Shown here piece by piece: positions 10,804-19,256 of a stretch of 64,000 bases of DNA. Made by a program: the position numbers and the translations under genes. This DNA is from Myxococcales bacterium. Lineage in GTDB: Bacteria; Myxococcota_A; Polyangia; Haliangiales; Haliangiaceae. The notes under the pieces are model-generated. The model made no database searches. It had not been told where the DNA came from and saw only the letters and a list, made by a program, of their open reading frames with translations. The number at the start of each line of letters is the position of its first letter. Within the stretch, counting starts at the first letter, position 1. Where the stretch lies: the NCBI GenBank assembly GCA_016706545.1, contig JADJJK010000007.1:62001-126000 (forward strand), in the 5' to 3' direction.

Positions 10804-12561
10804 GTGCGACGCCCGGCGCAGGTGACGGCAGCTCGAGGCGCGCGAGGTGCGCGAGGCGCGCAGGTCCTGGCTGCTGCTGCGCTCGGCGTGTTGGGCTGCG
10901 GCGCGGCGCCGGCTTCGGCGCCTGGGCCCGCGTCCTGGCTCGAGGAAGAGCTGGGCGATCGTCACGAGGCGGCGACGGGGGCGGAGCCATCCCCCGAGCC
11001 ATCCCAAGCATCCCCCGACGCGGCGAGCGGTGGCGAACCGGCGCCGGGCCAAGCGTTGGGGCCGGCGCGCCGCACCTCGCCAGGGCCCGATCGAGCACTC
11101 GCCGCCGTGCGCGTCGCGCTGCGCGAGCTTGGCCGCCCCGGCGCGGGGCCGGCGCAAGAGGCGACCCTCGCGCGCGCGCTGGCCCAGGTCCCGGCCACCA
11201 GCATCGGCGCGCTGGAGCAGCTCGCGGTGGCGCGGGCCACCGAGCCCGGCGGCGCCCAGCTCGCGCTGCACCTGGCCAGGTTCTGGCTGCACGCGCGCGC
11301 CCAGGACCTCGCGGCGCCGCATCTGGCCCGCGCCGAGGCCGCGCTCGCCGGCTCGTCGCCGTCGGCCGCGCTGGCCGCGCAGCTCGCCGAGCTGCGGGCG
11401 GCGTCGCGGCAGGCGGCGGGGCGGGCGCGGAGCGTGGCGGTGCTCTTGCCGATGAGCGGCCGGTTCTCCGCCATCGGCCAGGAGCTGTGGCGCGCGGTCA
11501 AGCTGGTGCCCGGGGTGCAATGGCAGGTGCTCGACACGCGAGGGGAGCCGGCGCAGGCCGCGGACATGGTCGACCGCGCGGTGCAAGACGGCGCGGTCGC
11601 CATCCTGGGCCCGGTGGGCGACCGCGAGGCGCTGGCGGCGGCTCGGCGGGCCGCCGCGCGCGGCATCGCCATCGCCCTCTTGGCGCCCGGAGAAGGCGCC
11701 ACGCCGGAGCTCGGCGTGTTTCGCCTGGCGTGGTCCGCGGAGGACGAGGCCAGGGCGGTGGCGCAGTGGGCGGCTGCCAACGACTTCCGCTCGGTCGCGG
11801 TGTTCGCGCCGCGCGACGACGTTGGCGAGCTGGCCGCGGCCGCGTTCGTCTCGCGCGCCGAGGAGCTGGGCCTCGAGCTGGCGGCGCGGGGGCGCTACGA
11901 CGCGGCTGGCGGCTCGCTGGAGGCCGACGTCAAGGAGCTGCTGGGCCTCGTCCCGGCGCGCAATCCTCGCCTGGCCGCGCACCTGCGACGCGGCGGCAAG
12001 CGCGCCTGGCAGACGTTCGTCCCCGACGTCGCCTTCTCGCTGCTCTACGTGCCGGATCGCGGTGAGCGCGGCGCGCTGGTGGCGGCGTATCTGCCGTACT
12101 TCGGCGTGGAGCTGCGCACCGAAGAGATCATGGATCCGCTCCGGCTGCGGCGGAAGTACCGCGGCGCGATCCCCACGGTGGTGCAGCTCGTGGGCGGCGC
12201 CGGCTGGAACTCGCCGAGCTTGCCAGCGCGCGGCGGCGCCGCGGTGCAAGGGGCGCTGGTGATGGAGGTCTGCACCGCCCTGCGCGATGACGTCGCGGCC
12301 GAGGCGACGGCCCAGCTCGCGACCGCGCTTGGGCACCCGCCGAGCGCGGCCGCGGTCCAGGGGTTCGACGCCGCGACGTGGATGGCGCAGGCGCTGCAAG
12401 CCGGTGTGGACGGAGATCGCGAGCGGGCGAGGCGCGCGCTCTTGCACGCGCGTCTCGAGCTGGGGGCGTGCGGGCCGCTGAGCCTCGATGACCGCGGCGA
12501 GGTGGTGCGTGAGCCGACGATGCTGCAGGTGGATGGCGAAGATCTGGTGCTCGCCCCGTGA
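10804..12561 (+). CDS. Lipoprotein with periplasmic-binding-protein fold (LpoA-like / penicillin-binding protein activator type)
   Basis: The N-terminus is Arg/Ala-rich, followed by a short hydrophobic stretch and a lipobox-like VLGC, so it is probably an envelope lipoprotein. About 150 residues of helical Ala-rich sequence follow. The next 370 residues resemble a type I periplasmic binding domain (SVAVLLPMSGRFSAIGQELWRAV; GAVAILGPVGDREALAAA; FRSVAVFAPRDDVGELAAAAF). This domain order resembles the LpoA/YraM-type activators of penicillin-binding proteins as well as amino-acid ABC binding proteins; I cannot separate them. The gene starts within or just after the J-protein stop (GTG 10798 or 10804) and overlaps the protease gene, so it is the fourth gene of the chaperone operon. 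Confidence 0.7.
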   Translation: MRRPAQVTAARGARGARGAQVLAAAALGVLGCGAAPASAPGPASWLEEELGDRHEAATGAEPSPEPSQASPDAASGGEPAPGQALGPARRTSPGPDRALAAVRVALRELGRPGAGPAQEATLARALAQVPATSIGALEQLAVARATEPGGAQLALHLARFWLHARAQDLAAPHLARAEAALAGSSPSAALAAQLAELRAASRQAAGRARSVAVLLPMSGRFSAIGQELWRAVKLVPGVQWQVLDTRGEPAQAADMVDRAVQDGAVAILGPVGDREALAAARRAAARGIAIALLAPGEGATPELGVFRLAWSAEDEARAVAQWAAANDFRSVAVFAPRDDVGELAAAAFVSRAEELGLELAARGRYDAAGGSLEADVKELLGLVPARNPRLAAHLRRGGKRAWQTFVPDVAFSLLYVPDRGERGALVAAYLPYFGVELRTEEIMDPLRLRRKYRGAIPTVVQLVGGAGWNSPSLPARGGAAVQGALVMEVCTALRDDVAAEATAQLATALGHPPSAAAVQGFDAATWMAQALQAGVDGDRERARRALLHARLELGACGPLSLDDRGEVVREPTMLQVDGEDLVLAP

Positions 12562-13643
12562 CGCGAGGGGATGCGCCTGTCAAGCTTGTCGCGGTGAAGG
12601 AGACCTTGGGCCCCAGCGCCGACGGCGAGGCCGAGCCTGCGCCCGACGGCGAGCGAGGCCAGGCAGCCGACCCCGAGGGCGAGGTCGGCGAGGTCGGTGA
12701 GGTCGGCGAGGTCGGTGAGGTCGGCGAGGTCGGCGCCGCTTCGGAGCCCGAGGCCGAGCTCCCCAAGCTCACCCTGCGACAGCTCGCGATCCACGTCGGC
12801 CTGTTCCTCGCCGCGTGCGTCACCACCTACAGCTTTGGCGGCGCCTGGTTCTCCGCCACCTTGATGAGCATCCTCGTGTGCCACGAGTTCGGCCACTACC
12901 TCGTGGCGCGGTGGCACGGCGTGCCGGTGTCCCTGCCGTACTTCATCCCGCTGCCGCCGCAGGTCTCGCTGGGCACGCTGGGGGCGGTCATTCGCATGCC
13001 GCAGGCCATCCGCGAGCCGCACCGGCTCTTCGATGTGGGGGTGGCCGGGCCGCTGGCCGGAGTCGCGGTGGCGCTGCCGCTGCTCGGCCTTGGGCTGTCG
13101 TGGTCCGAGCTCGGGCCGGTGCCGCCAGGGAACATCCTCGAGGGGAACTCGCTGCTCTACCTCGCGTTCAAGCTGGCGGTGTTTGGCCGGTACCTGCCGG
13201 CGGACGGGATCGACGTGCAGCTCCACCCGATGGCGTTCGCCGCCTGGGTGGGCCTCCTGGTCACGATGATAAACCTCATCCCGATCGGACAGCTCGACGG
13301 CGGGCACCTGGCCCGAGCGGTGCTCGGCGGCCGCCACGAGCAGTGGTCCCGCCGGCTCCACGTGGTCATGCCGGCGCTCGGGGTCGCGCTGGCATCGATC
13401 ATGTTCGCGGTGGCGCTGGAGCATGGACTGTCGCTGGGGGCCGCGTTGCGCTACGCCTCGTACGGCGGCTTGCCGTGGTTCACCTGGTCTCTGCTACTTC
13501 TTCTCATGCGTCGCTCGGCCGGGGAATATCACCCCGCGGTCGACGACATCGCGCTCGATCCGGCGCGACGACGGCTGGCGGTCGGGGTGGCGATTCTCTT
13601 CCTCCTCATCTTCACGCCGGTGCCGTTTCGGCCGCCGTTGTGA
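12558..13643 (+). CDS. M50-family site-2-type membrane metalloprotease
   Basis: An intramembrane zinc protease candidate. It has HEFGH at 106-110 inside a hydrophobic segment, and a second-site motif IGQLDGGHLA in a later membrane segment. About six hydrophobic helices are visible. The cytoplasmic N-terminus contains a five- to six-fold GEV tandem repeat encoded by a 9-base repeat at about 12682-12735. Members of this branch cleave membrane-bound regulators; the substrate cannot be told here. It overlaps the upstream lipoprotein gene by four bases (GTGA), which suggests co-expression with it. Confidence 0.85.
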   Translation: MTRGDAPVKLVAVKETLGPSADGEAEPAPDGERGQAADPEGEVGEVGEVGEVGEVGEVGAASEPEAELPKLTLRQLAIHVGLFLAACVTTYSFGGAWFSATLMSILVCHEFGHYLVARWHGVPVSLPYFIPLPPQVSLGTLGAVIRMPQAIREPHRLFDVGVAGPLAGVAVALPLLGLGLSWSELGPVPPGNILEGNSLLYLAFKLAVFGRYLPADGIDVQLHPMAFAAWVGLLVTMINLIPIGQLDGGHLARAVLGGRHEQWSRRLHVVMPALGVALASIMFAVALEHGLSLGAALRYASYGGLPWFTWSLLLLLMRRSAGEYHPAVDDIALDPARRRLAVGVAILFLLIFTPVPFRPPL

Positions 13644-13666
13644 GTGTGGCCAAGCTCTGTCATGCT
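13638..13666 (+). promoter_or_regulatory. Candidate leaderless promoter of the zinc-ribbon protein
   Basis: TTGTGA at 13638-13643, a 17-base spacer, CATGCT at 13661-13666, then six bases to the GTG at 13673. The -35 box covers the stop of the protease gene. Confidence 0.4.
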
Positions 13667-13672
13667 TTCGGC

Positions 13673-14440
13673 GTGCGGCTCCTCTGCGACTCCTGCGGCG
13701 AGATCGGCCCGCTGGCGCTGGCCGCGCGCAGCCTCGGCCCCGAGGCCAAGGCGCAGGTGCAGTGCGAGCACTGCGGCGCCATCGCCCAGGTGCCGGTCCG
13801 CGAGCCAGCGGGCCGAGGCGCCGGCCTCGCCAGAGACAGTGACAGAGCCGGTGACAGGCCCGGTGACAGCGCCGGTAACAAAGCCGGTGACGCGGCCAGT
13901 GTCGGCGCCGAGGTCGAGGTAGCGCGCCACTGCCCCAAGTGTCACGCGGCGTATGGCCAGCGCGCGGCGTGTCCCGGTTGCGGCCTGGCGGCGGAGCGCA
14001 TGGCCGGCTTCTCCGCTGCCCAGGAGGCGGAGCTCTCCGACACCCTGCGCGCGTCCTGGAGCGCGGTGCTCGAGCGCTGGGACGATCAGGCTCGCCACGA
14101 TGCATTCGTGCAGGCCGCCACGGCGGCTGGCGCCTTCGCCTGGGCCGCCGGCAAGTATCAGGACGCTCGGCGCAGCCGGCCGGGCGACGCCCTGGCGGAG
14201 CGCCAGATGGCCAGGGTGCGCCGCACCGCCGAGGCGGCGATGCTGGCCTCCGCGGCGGTGCGCCAGGTCGAGCGCGCGCCGTACCGCGGCGCCACCGCCG
14301 TGCTCATCATGCTGGTCGTCGCGCTTGGCGCCGGCGCGATGTACACCGCGTTCTTGCGCGGCTCGCGCGGCTCGTCGTCGTCGGACGCCGGGCGGGCGCC
14401 TTCGCCGGCCCAGAGCGAGCGCGGCCCAAGGGGACGCTAG
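13673..14440 (+). CDS. Double zinc-ribbon membrane protein of unknown function
   Basis: Two Cys-pair ribbons are visible: CDSCGE at residues 5-10 with CEHCGA near 33, and CPKCHAAYG with CPGCGLAAE near 92-110. Between them is a Gly/Asp-rich 12-base repeat tract (GDRPGDSAGNKAGDAA). A helical segment follows, then one membrane helix near residues 205-225 (AVLIMLVVALGAGAMYTAF) and a short Ser-rich tail. The start could be GTG 13640, which overlaps the protease stop. I prefer GTG 13673 because the ribbon starts there and a promoter-like element precedes it. The architecture is reminiscent of the GltJ-like protein but lacks its TonB-type domain. No function can be assigned. Confidence 0.65.
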   Translation: MRLLCDSCGEIGPLALAARSLGPEAKAQVQCEHCGAIAQVPVREPAGRGAGLARDSDRAGDRPGDSAGNKAGDAASVGAEVEVARHCPKCHAAYGQRAACPGCGLAAERMAGFSAAQEAELSDTLRASWSAVLERWDDQARHDAFVQAATAAGAFAWAAGKYQDARRSRPGDALAERQMARVRRTAEAAMLASAAVRQVERAPYRGATAVLIMLVVALGAGAMYTAFLRGSRGSSSSDAGRAPSPAQSERGPRGR

Positions 14441-14460
14441 CGCCGGGCCGCCCGCGGCGC
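14440..14460 (+). terminator. Short GC hairpin after the zinc-ribbon gene
   Basis: GCGCCG at 14440-14445 pairs with CGGCGC at 14455-14460, directly at the stop codon. There is no T-tract. Confidence 0.25.
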
Positions 14461-14490
14461 CTGCTGGGTGAGCGCTGGGTGAGCGCAGCC

Positions 14491-14519
14491 CTGCGGTGGG
14501 GCGCTCGGTAGTGCATACT
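14491..14519 (+). promoter_or_regulatory. Candidate leaderless promoter of the histidine kinase
   Basis: CTGCGG at 14491-14496, a 17-base spacer, CATACT at 14514-14519, then eight bases to the GTG at 14528. No ribosome binding site is visible. Confidence 0.4.
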
Positions 14520-14527
14520 GGGGCCAC

Positions 14528-15646
14528 GTGGCGCGTTCGCACACCATCCCCATCCCCTTGAGCCGCCTGCTCACCGCTGTCGAGTGGCGCGCCCTGTGCT
14601 CTTCCATCGCCGCCGCGACCAAGACGCACCTCGCGGTCGTCGATCGCGACGGCTGGCAGCTCGGCGGGCCAGTCGGCCCGACCGCCGAGCGCCGCGAGAT
14701 CACCATCGACGGCGAGCGCATCGGCACCTTGCTCGCGGAGGGCGACGCGGCGATCGAGGCGCTGTCCTTGACCGAGACCGTGCTGGGAGCCGTCATCCGC
14801 CAGGCCCAGCTAAGGCTCGACGCGGTGGCCGAGCACGAGCGGCAGATGGCGACCACCATCGGCGAGCTCAACGACAAGCGCGAACGCCTCGACCGCGCCG
14901 TCCATCGGCTCGAGGAGCTGGACCGGCTCAAGTCCAACTTCCTGGCCAACATGTCCCATGAGCTGCGCACGCCGCTGACCTCCATCATCGGCTACGGCGA
15001 GATGCTGGCAGAGGGGCTGGCCGGCCCGCTGAGCCTCGATCAGCGAGACTACGTGCAGACCATCCTGGGCAAGGCAGATCAGCTCCTCGGGCTCATCTCC
15101 GCCGTCCTGGACGCCTCCTCGATCGAGTCGGGGCAGCTCTCGCTGGATCGCATGCCCGTGATGCTGACCCAGCTCGTGCGCAGCGAGGTCTCGAGCTTCG
15201 TGACCGCCGCGCAGAAGCGCGGCATCCAGATCGCGGTGGAGGCGCCGGTGGACGGCATGATCCTCGGCGATCGCAAGAAGCTGCGCCAGGTGGTGTCGTG
15301 CCTCTTGTCCAACGCCGTGAAGTTCACGCCAGACAGCGGCCGCGTCGATGTGACCGTCCGCGGCGGCACCCTCATCCCCGGAGATCCCAGCTCGCCGCCA
15401 GCGGTCCACCTGGTGGTCACGGATTCCGGAATCGGCATCTCTCGTCAGCTCGTGCCGCAGATCTTCGAGCCGTTTTATCAGGTGGACTCGTCCTCGACCC
15501 GCGCCTTCGGCGGCAGCGGCGTGGGCCTGACCCTGGTCAAAGCGTACGTCGAGGCCCATGGCGGATCCATCTGGGTAGACAGCGATCCTGGCGCCGGCGC
15601 AACGTTTTTGGCCGCCTTCCCCACCGCCCAGGTGGCGGGCCGCTGA
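14528..15646 (+). CDS. Cytoplasmic sensor histidine kinase
   Basis: No membrane segment is present. The N-terminal 100 residues are a small sensor-like region. A coiled coil (EHERQMATTIGELNDKRERL) leads into HisKA with the phospho-acceptor His144 in NFLANMSHELRTPLTS. The ATPase domain has the N box (LLSNAVKFTP), the G1 box (VTDSGIGIS), the F box (FEPFYQVD) and the G2 box (GSGVGLTLVK). All catalytic boxes are present, so it should be active. No response regulator is adjacent, so it is an orphan kinase, as is frequent in myxobacteria. Confidence 0.88.
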   Translation: MARSHTIPIPLSRLLTAVEWRALCSSIAAATKTHLAVVDRDGWQLGGPVGPTAERREITIDGERIGTLLAEGDAAIEALSLTETVLGAVIRQAQLRLDAVAEHERQMATTIGELNDKRERLDRAVHRLEELDRLKSNFLANMSHELRTPLTSIIGYGEMLAEGLAGPLSLDQRDYVQTILGKADQLLGLISAVLDASSIESGQLSLDRMPVMLTQLVRSEVSSFVTAAQKRGIQIAVEAPVDGMILGDRKKLRQVVSCLLSNAVKFTPDSGRVDVTVRGGTLIPGDPSSPPAVHLVVTDSGIGISRQLVPQIFEPFYQVDSSSTRAFGGSGVGLTLVKAYVEAHGGSIWVDSDPGAGATFLAAFPTAQVAGR

Positions 15647-15698
15647 GCCGCGCGATCGTTGCGCCGCGACGTGGGCGACACGCCGAGGATTTCCCTGC

Positions 15699-15704
15699 TA
15701 TTTT
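15699..15704 (+). promoter_or_regulatory. Candidate -10 box upstream of the first CNNM gene
   Basis: TATTTT at 15699-15704 is nine bases before an ATG at 15714. GCGACA lies 18 bases upstream as a poor -35 box. Confidence 0.35.
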
Positions 15705-15713
15705 GCGGGCCTC

Positions 15714-15773
15714 ATGAAGCGCTCGCGCAGGTGTGGCAGGACGAGGTTCCGCCCGGAGACGACGTGGAGATAG
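15714..15773 (+). CDS. Possible leaderless leader peptide overlapping the CNNM gene start
   Basis: A 19-codon frame (MKRSRRCGRTRFRPETTWR, Arg-rich) starts at an ATG nine bases after a TATTTT box. It ends at TAG 15771-15773, running over the GTG start of the CNNM gene at 15764. Its translation would carry ribosomes onto the GGAG/GTG of that gene. Chance is possible. Confidence 0.25.
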   Translation: MKRSRRCGRTRFRPETTWR

Positions 15774-17134
15774 TCATTGTTGCGGTGTGCGTCCTGGTCT
15801 CGGCGTTGTTCTCAGGAACCGAGGTCGCGCTGTTCGCGTTGCGCCGGGTGGACCGGGAGCAGCTCTCGCGGTCCGAGCGCCCCTCTGACAAGCGGGTGCT
15901 GGCCATGCTCAACCAGCCCCGTCGCCTCATCACCACGGTGCTCATCGCCAACGAGAGCATCAACAGCGTGATCACGGTGCTGGTGCTGGGGCTGGTGGTG
16001 AGCCACCTGGAGCTGGCTTCGTGGGCGCACGCCACGGTGGCGATCGCCATCATGGTCCCGGTGCTGGTGCTGCTGGGAGAGGTCACGCCCAAGGCGGTGG
16101 CCCTCAAGTCGCCGCTGTCCTGGGCGCGCATCGCCGCGGCGCCCCTTTCGCTGTTTCACGCCCTGGTCGCGCCGGTGCGATGGATCATCGGCGGCCTGGT
16201 GGAGCTGCTGCTGCGACCGCTGGGCGGGGCGCGCAGCGCGCCCCAGCGGGACCTCTCGGAGGAGGAGTTCCGCACGTTGATCGACGCCAGCTCCGCGCAG
16301 GGGCAGGTGGACGCGCGCGAGCGCCGGCTCATCCACAAGGTGTTCGAGTTCTCGGACAAGAACGTGGGGCAGATCATGACGCCGCGAGACCGCGTGTTCG
16401 CGCTGTCCTATGACCTGCCCACCGCCAGGCTGCTCAAGGAGGTCGCCGGCCGCGGCTTCTCGCGCGTGCCGATCTACCAGAAGTCGCTGGACAACGTGCG
16501 GGGGATCCTCAACGCCAAGGACCTCCTGCGCCCGCAAGGCCAGGGCCGGCCCCTGGGTGAGCTCCTGCACGAGCCGCTGTTTGTGCCGCGCACCACGCCA
16601 GTCAAGCGCGTGTTTCTGACCTTCAAGCAGCGCAAGGTCCACATGGCCATCGTGGTCAACGAGTACGGCAAGGTGCTGGGCCTCGTGACCATGGACGATG
16701 TCCTGGCCCAGCTCTTTGGCACGCTGCGCGACGAGCGAGAGGGCCTGCAGGCGCGGCGCGGTCGGGTGGAGCGGACCTCCGCTGGCGCGCCCAGCGCCGA
16801 GCCCGGCGGGCGGAGCGAGGGCGCTGCCACCGCGGATGAGGGAGACGAGGGAGACGAGGGAGACGGCGGACACGGCCGACACGGCGTGGTGTCGCGTCTC
16901 GAGGACGATCCAGAGCACGAGCCGCCCATGCGCTCGCGCAAGTCGGCGCGGGTCGAGGTGCATGAAGAGGTCACGCCGCCGGCCACGGACCTCGCCGATC
17001 TCGAGGCGCCGTCGCCGGAGCGCGACGGGGAGGCTAGCCCCCGGGCGGCCGGCGAGGTGCCCGGCGAGGTGCCCGGCCAGGTGCCCGCCGAGTCGCCCGC
17101 TGCCGACGCCGGCGAGCGCAAGGTGCGGTCATGA
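15764..17134 (+). CDS. CNNM/CorC-type hemolysin-family membrane protein (first of a tandem pair)
   Basis: Members of this family are linked to magnesium and cobalt export. The N-terminal CNNM domain has about three to four hydrophobic helices (VIVAVCVLVSALFSGTEVALFALRR; VLIANESINSVITVLVLG). Two CBS domains follow (IMTPRDRVFALSYDLPTARLLKEV; IVVNEYGKVLGLVTMDDVLAQLFG). The last 120 residues are an acidic, repeat-bearing tail (DEGDEGDEGD; GEVPGEVPGQVPAE) in place of the usual C-terminal CorC domain. I prefer GTG 15764, with GGAG five bases before it, over the upstream extension to 15659. The stop overlaps the ATG of the paralogue (ATGA). Confidence 0.85.
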   Translation: MEIVIVAVCVLVSALFSGTEVALFALRRVDREQLSRSERPSDKRVLAMLNQPRRLITTVLIANESINSVITVLVLGLVVSHLELASWAHATVAIAIMVPVLVLLGEVTPKAVALKSPLSWARIAAAPLSLFHALVAPVRWIIGGLVELLLRPLGGARSAPQRDLSEEEFRTLIDASSAQGQVDARERRLIHKVFEFSDKNVGQIMTPRDRVFALSYDLPTARLLKEVAGRGFSRVPIYQKSLDNVRGILNAKDLLRPQGQGRPLGELLHEPLFVPRTTPVKRVFLTFKQRKVHMAIVVNEYGKVLGLVTMDDVLAQLFGTLRDEREGLQARRGRVERTSAGAPSAEPGGRSEGAATADEGDEGDEGDGGHGRHGVVSRLEDDPEHEPPMRSRKSARVEVHEEVTPPATDLADLEAPSPERDGEASPRAAGEVPGEVPGQVPAESPAADAGERKVRS

Positions 17135-18402
17135 ACGCGCTCCCCATCAGCTCGCTGGTGTTTGCGCTGCTGGCCTGCATCGGCACGCTGGCGCTGTTTG
17201 TCGCCGGCGAGGTCTCGCTCACCGCCTGCGATCGCGCGCGGCTGCGCCAGCGCGCGCTGGCCGGCAGCAAGCGCGCCAAGCTCACCGAGCGCCTGGTGTC
17301 CGAGCCGCAGATCACGCTGTCGACCACGCTGCTTGGCGCGAACCTGGCGGCCATCGTCGCGGTGGTGATCCTGGCGATGCAGCTCTCGGCGCGAGGACTC
17401 CACCCGCTGTGGGCCGTGCCGATCCTGGTGCCGGCCATGCTGGTCTTTGGCCACCTGCTGCCCAAGGGCGTGGTCCAGGGCAACCCCAATCGGCTCGCGG
17501 AGCTCCTGACCCCCGCGATCGCCGCGTGGTCGTACCTGCTGCGGCCGATGGTGGTGATGGTGGGCTGGTTCGCCACCGCGCTGACCCGGCTGACCCACAC
17601 CGACCGCAAGAAGGCCTTCGCCACGCGCGACGAGCTGGCCTTGCTCATCGAGAGCGAGCCCGAGACCGACAAGCCGCAGATCAGCGCCGACGAGCGCGAG
17701 ATGATCGCCAACGTCTTCGAGCTGTCCGAGTACACGGTGCGCGAGCTGATGGTGCCGCTCTCGGAGGTCACCGCGCTGCCAGAGGACACCGAGCTGTCCG
17801 AGGCCGTTCGCGAGGTCGCGGACAAGCAACACTCACGCATGCCGATCTACCGGTCGCGGGTGGATGACGTGGTGGGCATCGTGCATGTGTTCGATCTGCT
17901 GACCGCCGCCAGCGAAGGGCCCAGGGACAAGGACGGCGCGCCGCGCACGCTGGAGGGGCTGGCGAACCCGCCCATCTACGTGCCCGAGACCATGCGCGCC
18001 AGCGAGCTTTTGCGCGAGCTCCAGGCGGAGGGGCAGCACCTGGCGATCGTGGTGGATGAGTATGGCGGGGCGGTGGGCATCGTCACCATCGAGGACCTGC
18101 TGGAGATCATCGTCGGCGACATCGACGACGAGTACGATCGTGAGCCGTCGCCCATCAAGGCCGAGAAGCCGGGGATGTGGCGGGTGGCGGCGCGCACCAG
18201 CGTGACCCGGATCAACGCGGAGCTGGACCTGGGACTTGCCGAGAGCGACGACTACGAGACGGTGGGTGGGCTGCTCATCGACAGGTTCCGGCGGATCCCG
18301 GCGGTGGGCGAGACGCTGGTGGTGGGGAGCGCGACGCTGGAGGTCATCGCGGCGACGGACCGCGCCATCGAGACGGTGCGCATCACGCGCAAGCGCAAGT
18401 AA
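17131..18402 (+). CDS. CNNM/CorC-type hemolysin-family membrane protein (second of a tandem pair)
   Basis: Full architecture: an N-terminal CNNM membrane domain (LLACIGTLALFVAGEVSLTACDRARL), two CBS domains (LMVPLSEVTALPEDTELSEAV; IVVDEYGGAVGIVTIEDLLEII) and a C-terminal CorC/HlyC domain (YETVGGLLIDRFRRIPAVGETL). Length is 423 residues, normal. It overlaps the upstream paralogue by four bases, so the two are probably made together and may act as a heteromer. Only this copy keeps the CorC domain. Confidence 0.88.
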   Translation: MNALPISSLVFALLACIGTLALFVAGEVSLTACDRARLRQRALAGSKRAKLTERLVSEPQITLSTTLLGANLAAIVAVVILAMQLSARGLHPLWAVPILVPAMLVFGHLLPKGVVQGNPNRLAELLTPAIAAWSYLLRPMVVMVGWFATALTRLTHTDRKKAFATRDELALLIESEPETDKPQISADEREMIANVFELSEYTVRELMVPLSEVTALPEDTELSEAVREVADKQHSRMPIYRSRVDDVVGIVHVFDLLTAASEGPRDKDGAPRTLEGLANPPIYVPETMRASELLRELQAEGQHLAIVVDEYGGAVGIVTIEDLLEIIVGDIDDEYDREPSPIKAEKPGMWRVAARTSVTRINAELDLGLAESDDYETVGGLLIDRFRRIPAVGETLVVGSATLEVIAATDRAIETVRITRKRK

Positions 18403-18413
18403 CCTTTCCCGAG

Positions 18414-18442
18414 TTGGCAGCGCCGACGATTCGGGCTAAAGA
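18414..18442 (+). promoter_or_regulatory. Candidate leaderless promoter of larB-larC
   Basis: TTGGCA at 18414-18419, a 17-base spacer, TAAAGA at 18437-18442, then seven bases to the GTG of larB. This is one of the best-matching promoters in the window. Confidence 0.5.
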
Positions 18443-18449
18443 CGAGCCC

Positions 18450-19238
18450 GTGGACCGGCAGCAGCTCCTGGATCTCCTGCGTGGCGTGGAGGAACGTCGC
18501 GTCACGGTGGAGGCCGCCGTCGAGCGCCTGCGGGAGCTGCCGTTTCAGGAGGTGCCGCACCAAGGCGGCGCCACCCTGGTGGATCACCATCGCGAGCTGC
18601 GCACCGGCATCCCCGAGGTGGTGTTTGGCGAAGCGAAGACGGCCACCCAGATCGCGCAGATCCTGGTCGCGCTGGCGCGGCTCGGCAACGGCGCGCTGGC
18701 GACCCGGGTGACCCCGGACAAGGCCGCGCTGGTGCTCGGCCAGGTACCGGAGGCCGAGTACCTGGAGGTCGCCCGCGTCGTGCGGATCGCGCCGCAGGCG
18801 CCGCGGCCGGCGGCGGCGCCGGTGGGCGTCATCTGCGCGGGCACGAGCGACCTGCCGGTGGCGGAAGAGGCGGCGGCCACCTGTCAGTTTCTGGGCGCGC
18901 CTGTGCTGTCGCTCAGCGACGTCGGGGTCGCCGGGGTGCATCGCCTGCTGGCGCGGCTGCCGGAGCTCGAGGGCGTCGGGGTGCTGGTGGTGGTCGCCGG
19001 CATGGAGGGCGCGCTCCCCACCGCGGTCGCGGGCCTGGCGCGGGTGCCGGTCATCGCGGTGCCCACCAGCGTCGGGTACGGCGTGGGGTTTGGCGGCCTG
19101 GTCGCCCTGGCCAGCATGCTGACCTCCTGCGCGCCGGGCATCACCACGGTGAACATCGACAACGGCTTTGGCGCCGCGGTGGCGGCGGTGCGGATTGCCC
19201 GCCTGGCCCACCTGGCGCAAGCGGAGCCGAGGTCGTAG
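18450..19238 (+). CDS. larB: LarB, nickel-pincer cofactor biosynthesis carboxylase/hydrolase
   Basis: LarB carboxylates the pyridinium ring of nicotinic acid adenine dinucleotide and releases AMP, the first step to the nickel-pincer nucleotide of lactate racemase and relatives. The N-terminal helical part (LLRGVEERRVTVEAAVERL) and the PurE-like domain (VGVICAGTSDLPVAEEAAAT; LVVVAGMEGALPTAVAGL; VIAVPTSVGYGVGFGG; VNIDNGFGAA) match the family. Length is 262 residues. The GTG at 18450 follows a -10 box by seven bases. larC follows 18 bases later. No larE or larA is in the window. Confidence 0.92.
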   Translation: MDRQQLLDLLRGVEERRVTVEAAVERLRELPFQEVPHQGGATLVDHHRELRTGIPEVVFGEAKTATQIAQILVALARLGNGALATRVTPDKAALVLGQVPEAEYLEVARVVRIAPQAPRPAAAPVGVICAGTSDLPVAEEAAATCQFLGAPVLSLSDVGVAGVHRLLARLPELEGVGVLVVVAGMEGALPTAVAGLARVPVIAVPTSVGYGVGFGGLVALASMLTSCAPGITTVNIDNGFGAAVAAVRIARLAHLAQAEPRS

Positions 19239-19256
19239 GGTCCCCGCGGAGCCCAG

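Noticed and set aside
12815..13672. Open frame upstream of the zinc-ribbon protein, giving a 541-residue reading
   Set aside because: The first 280 codons overlap the protease gene out of frame and are Arg/Gly-rich nonsense. The zinc ribbon begins at 13673.
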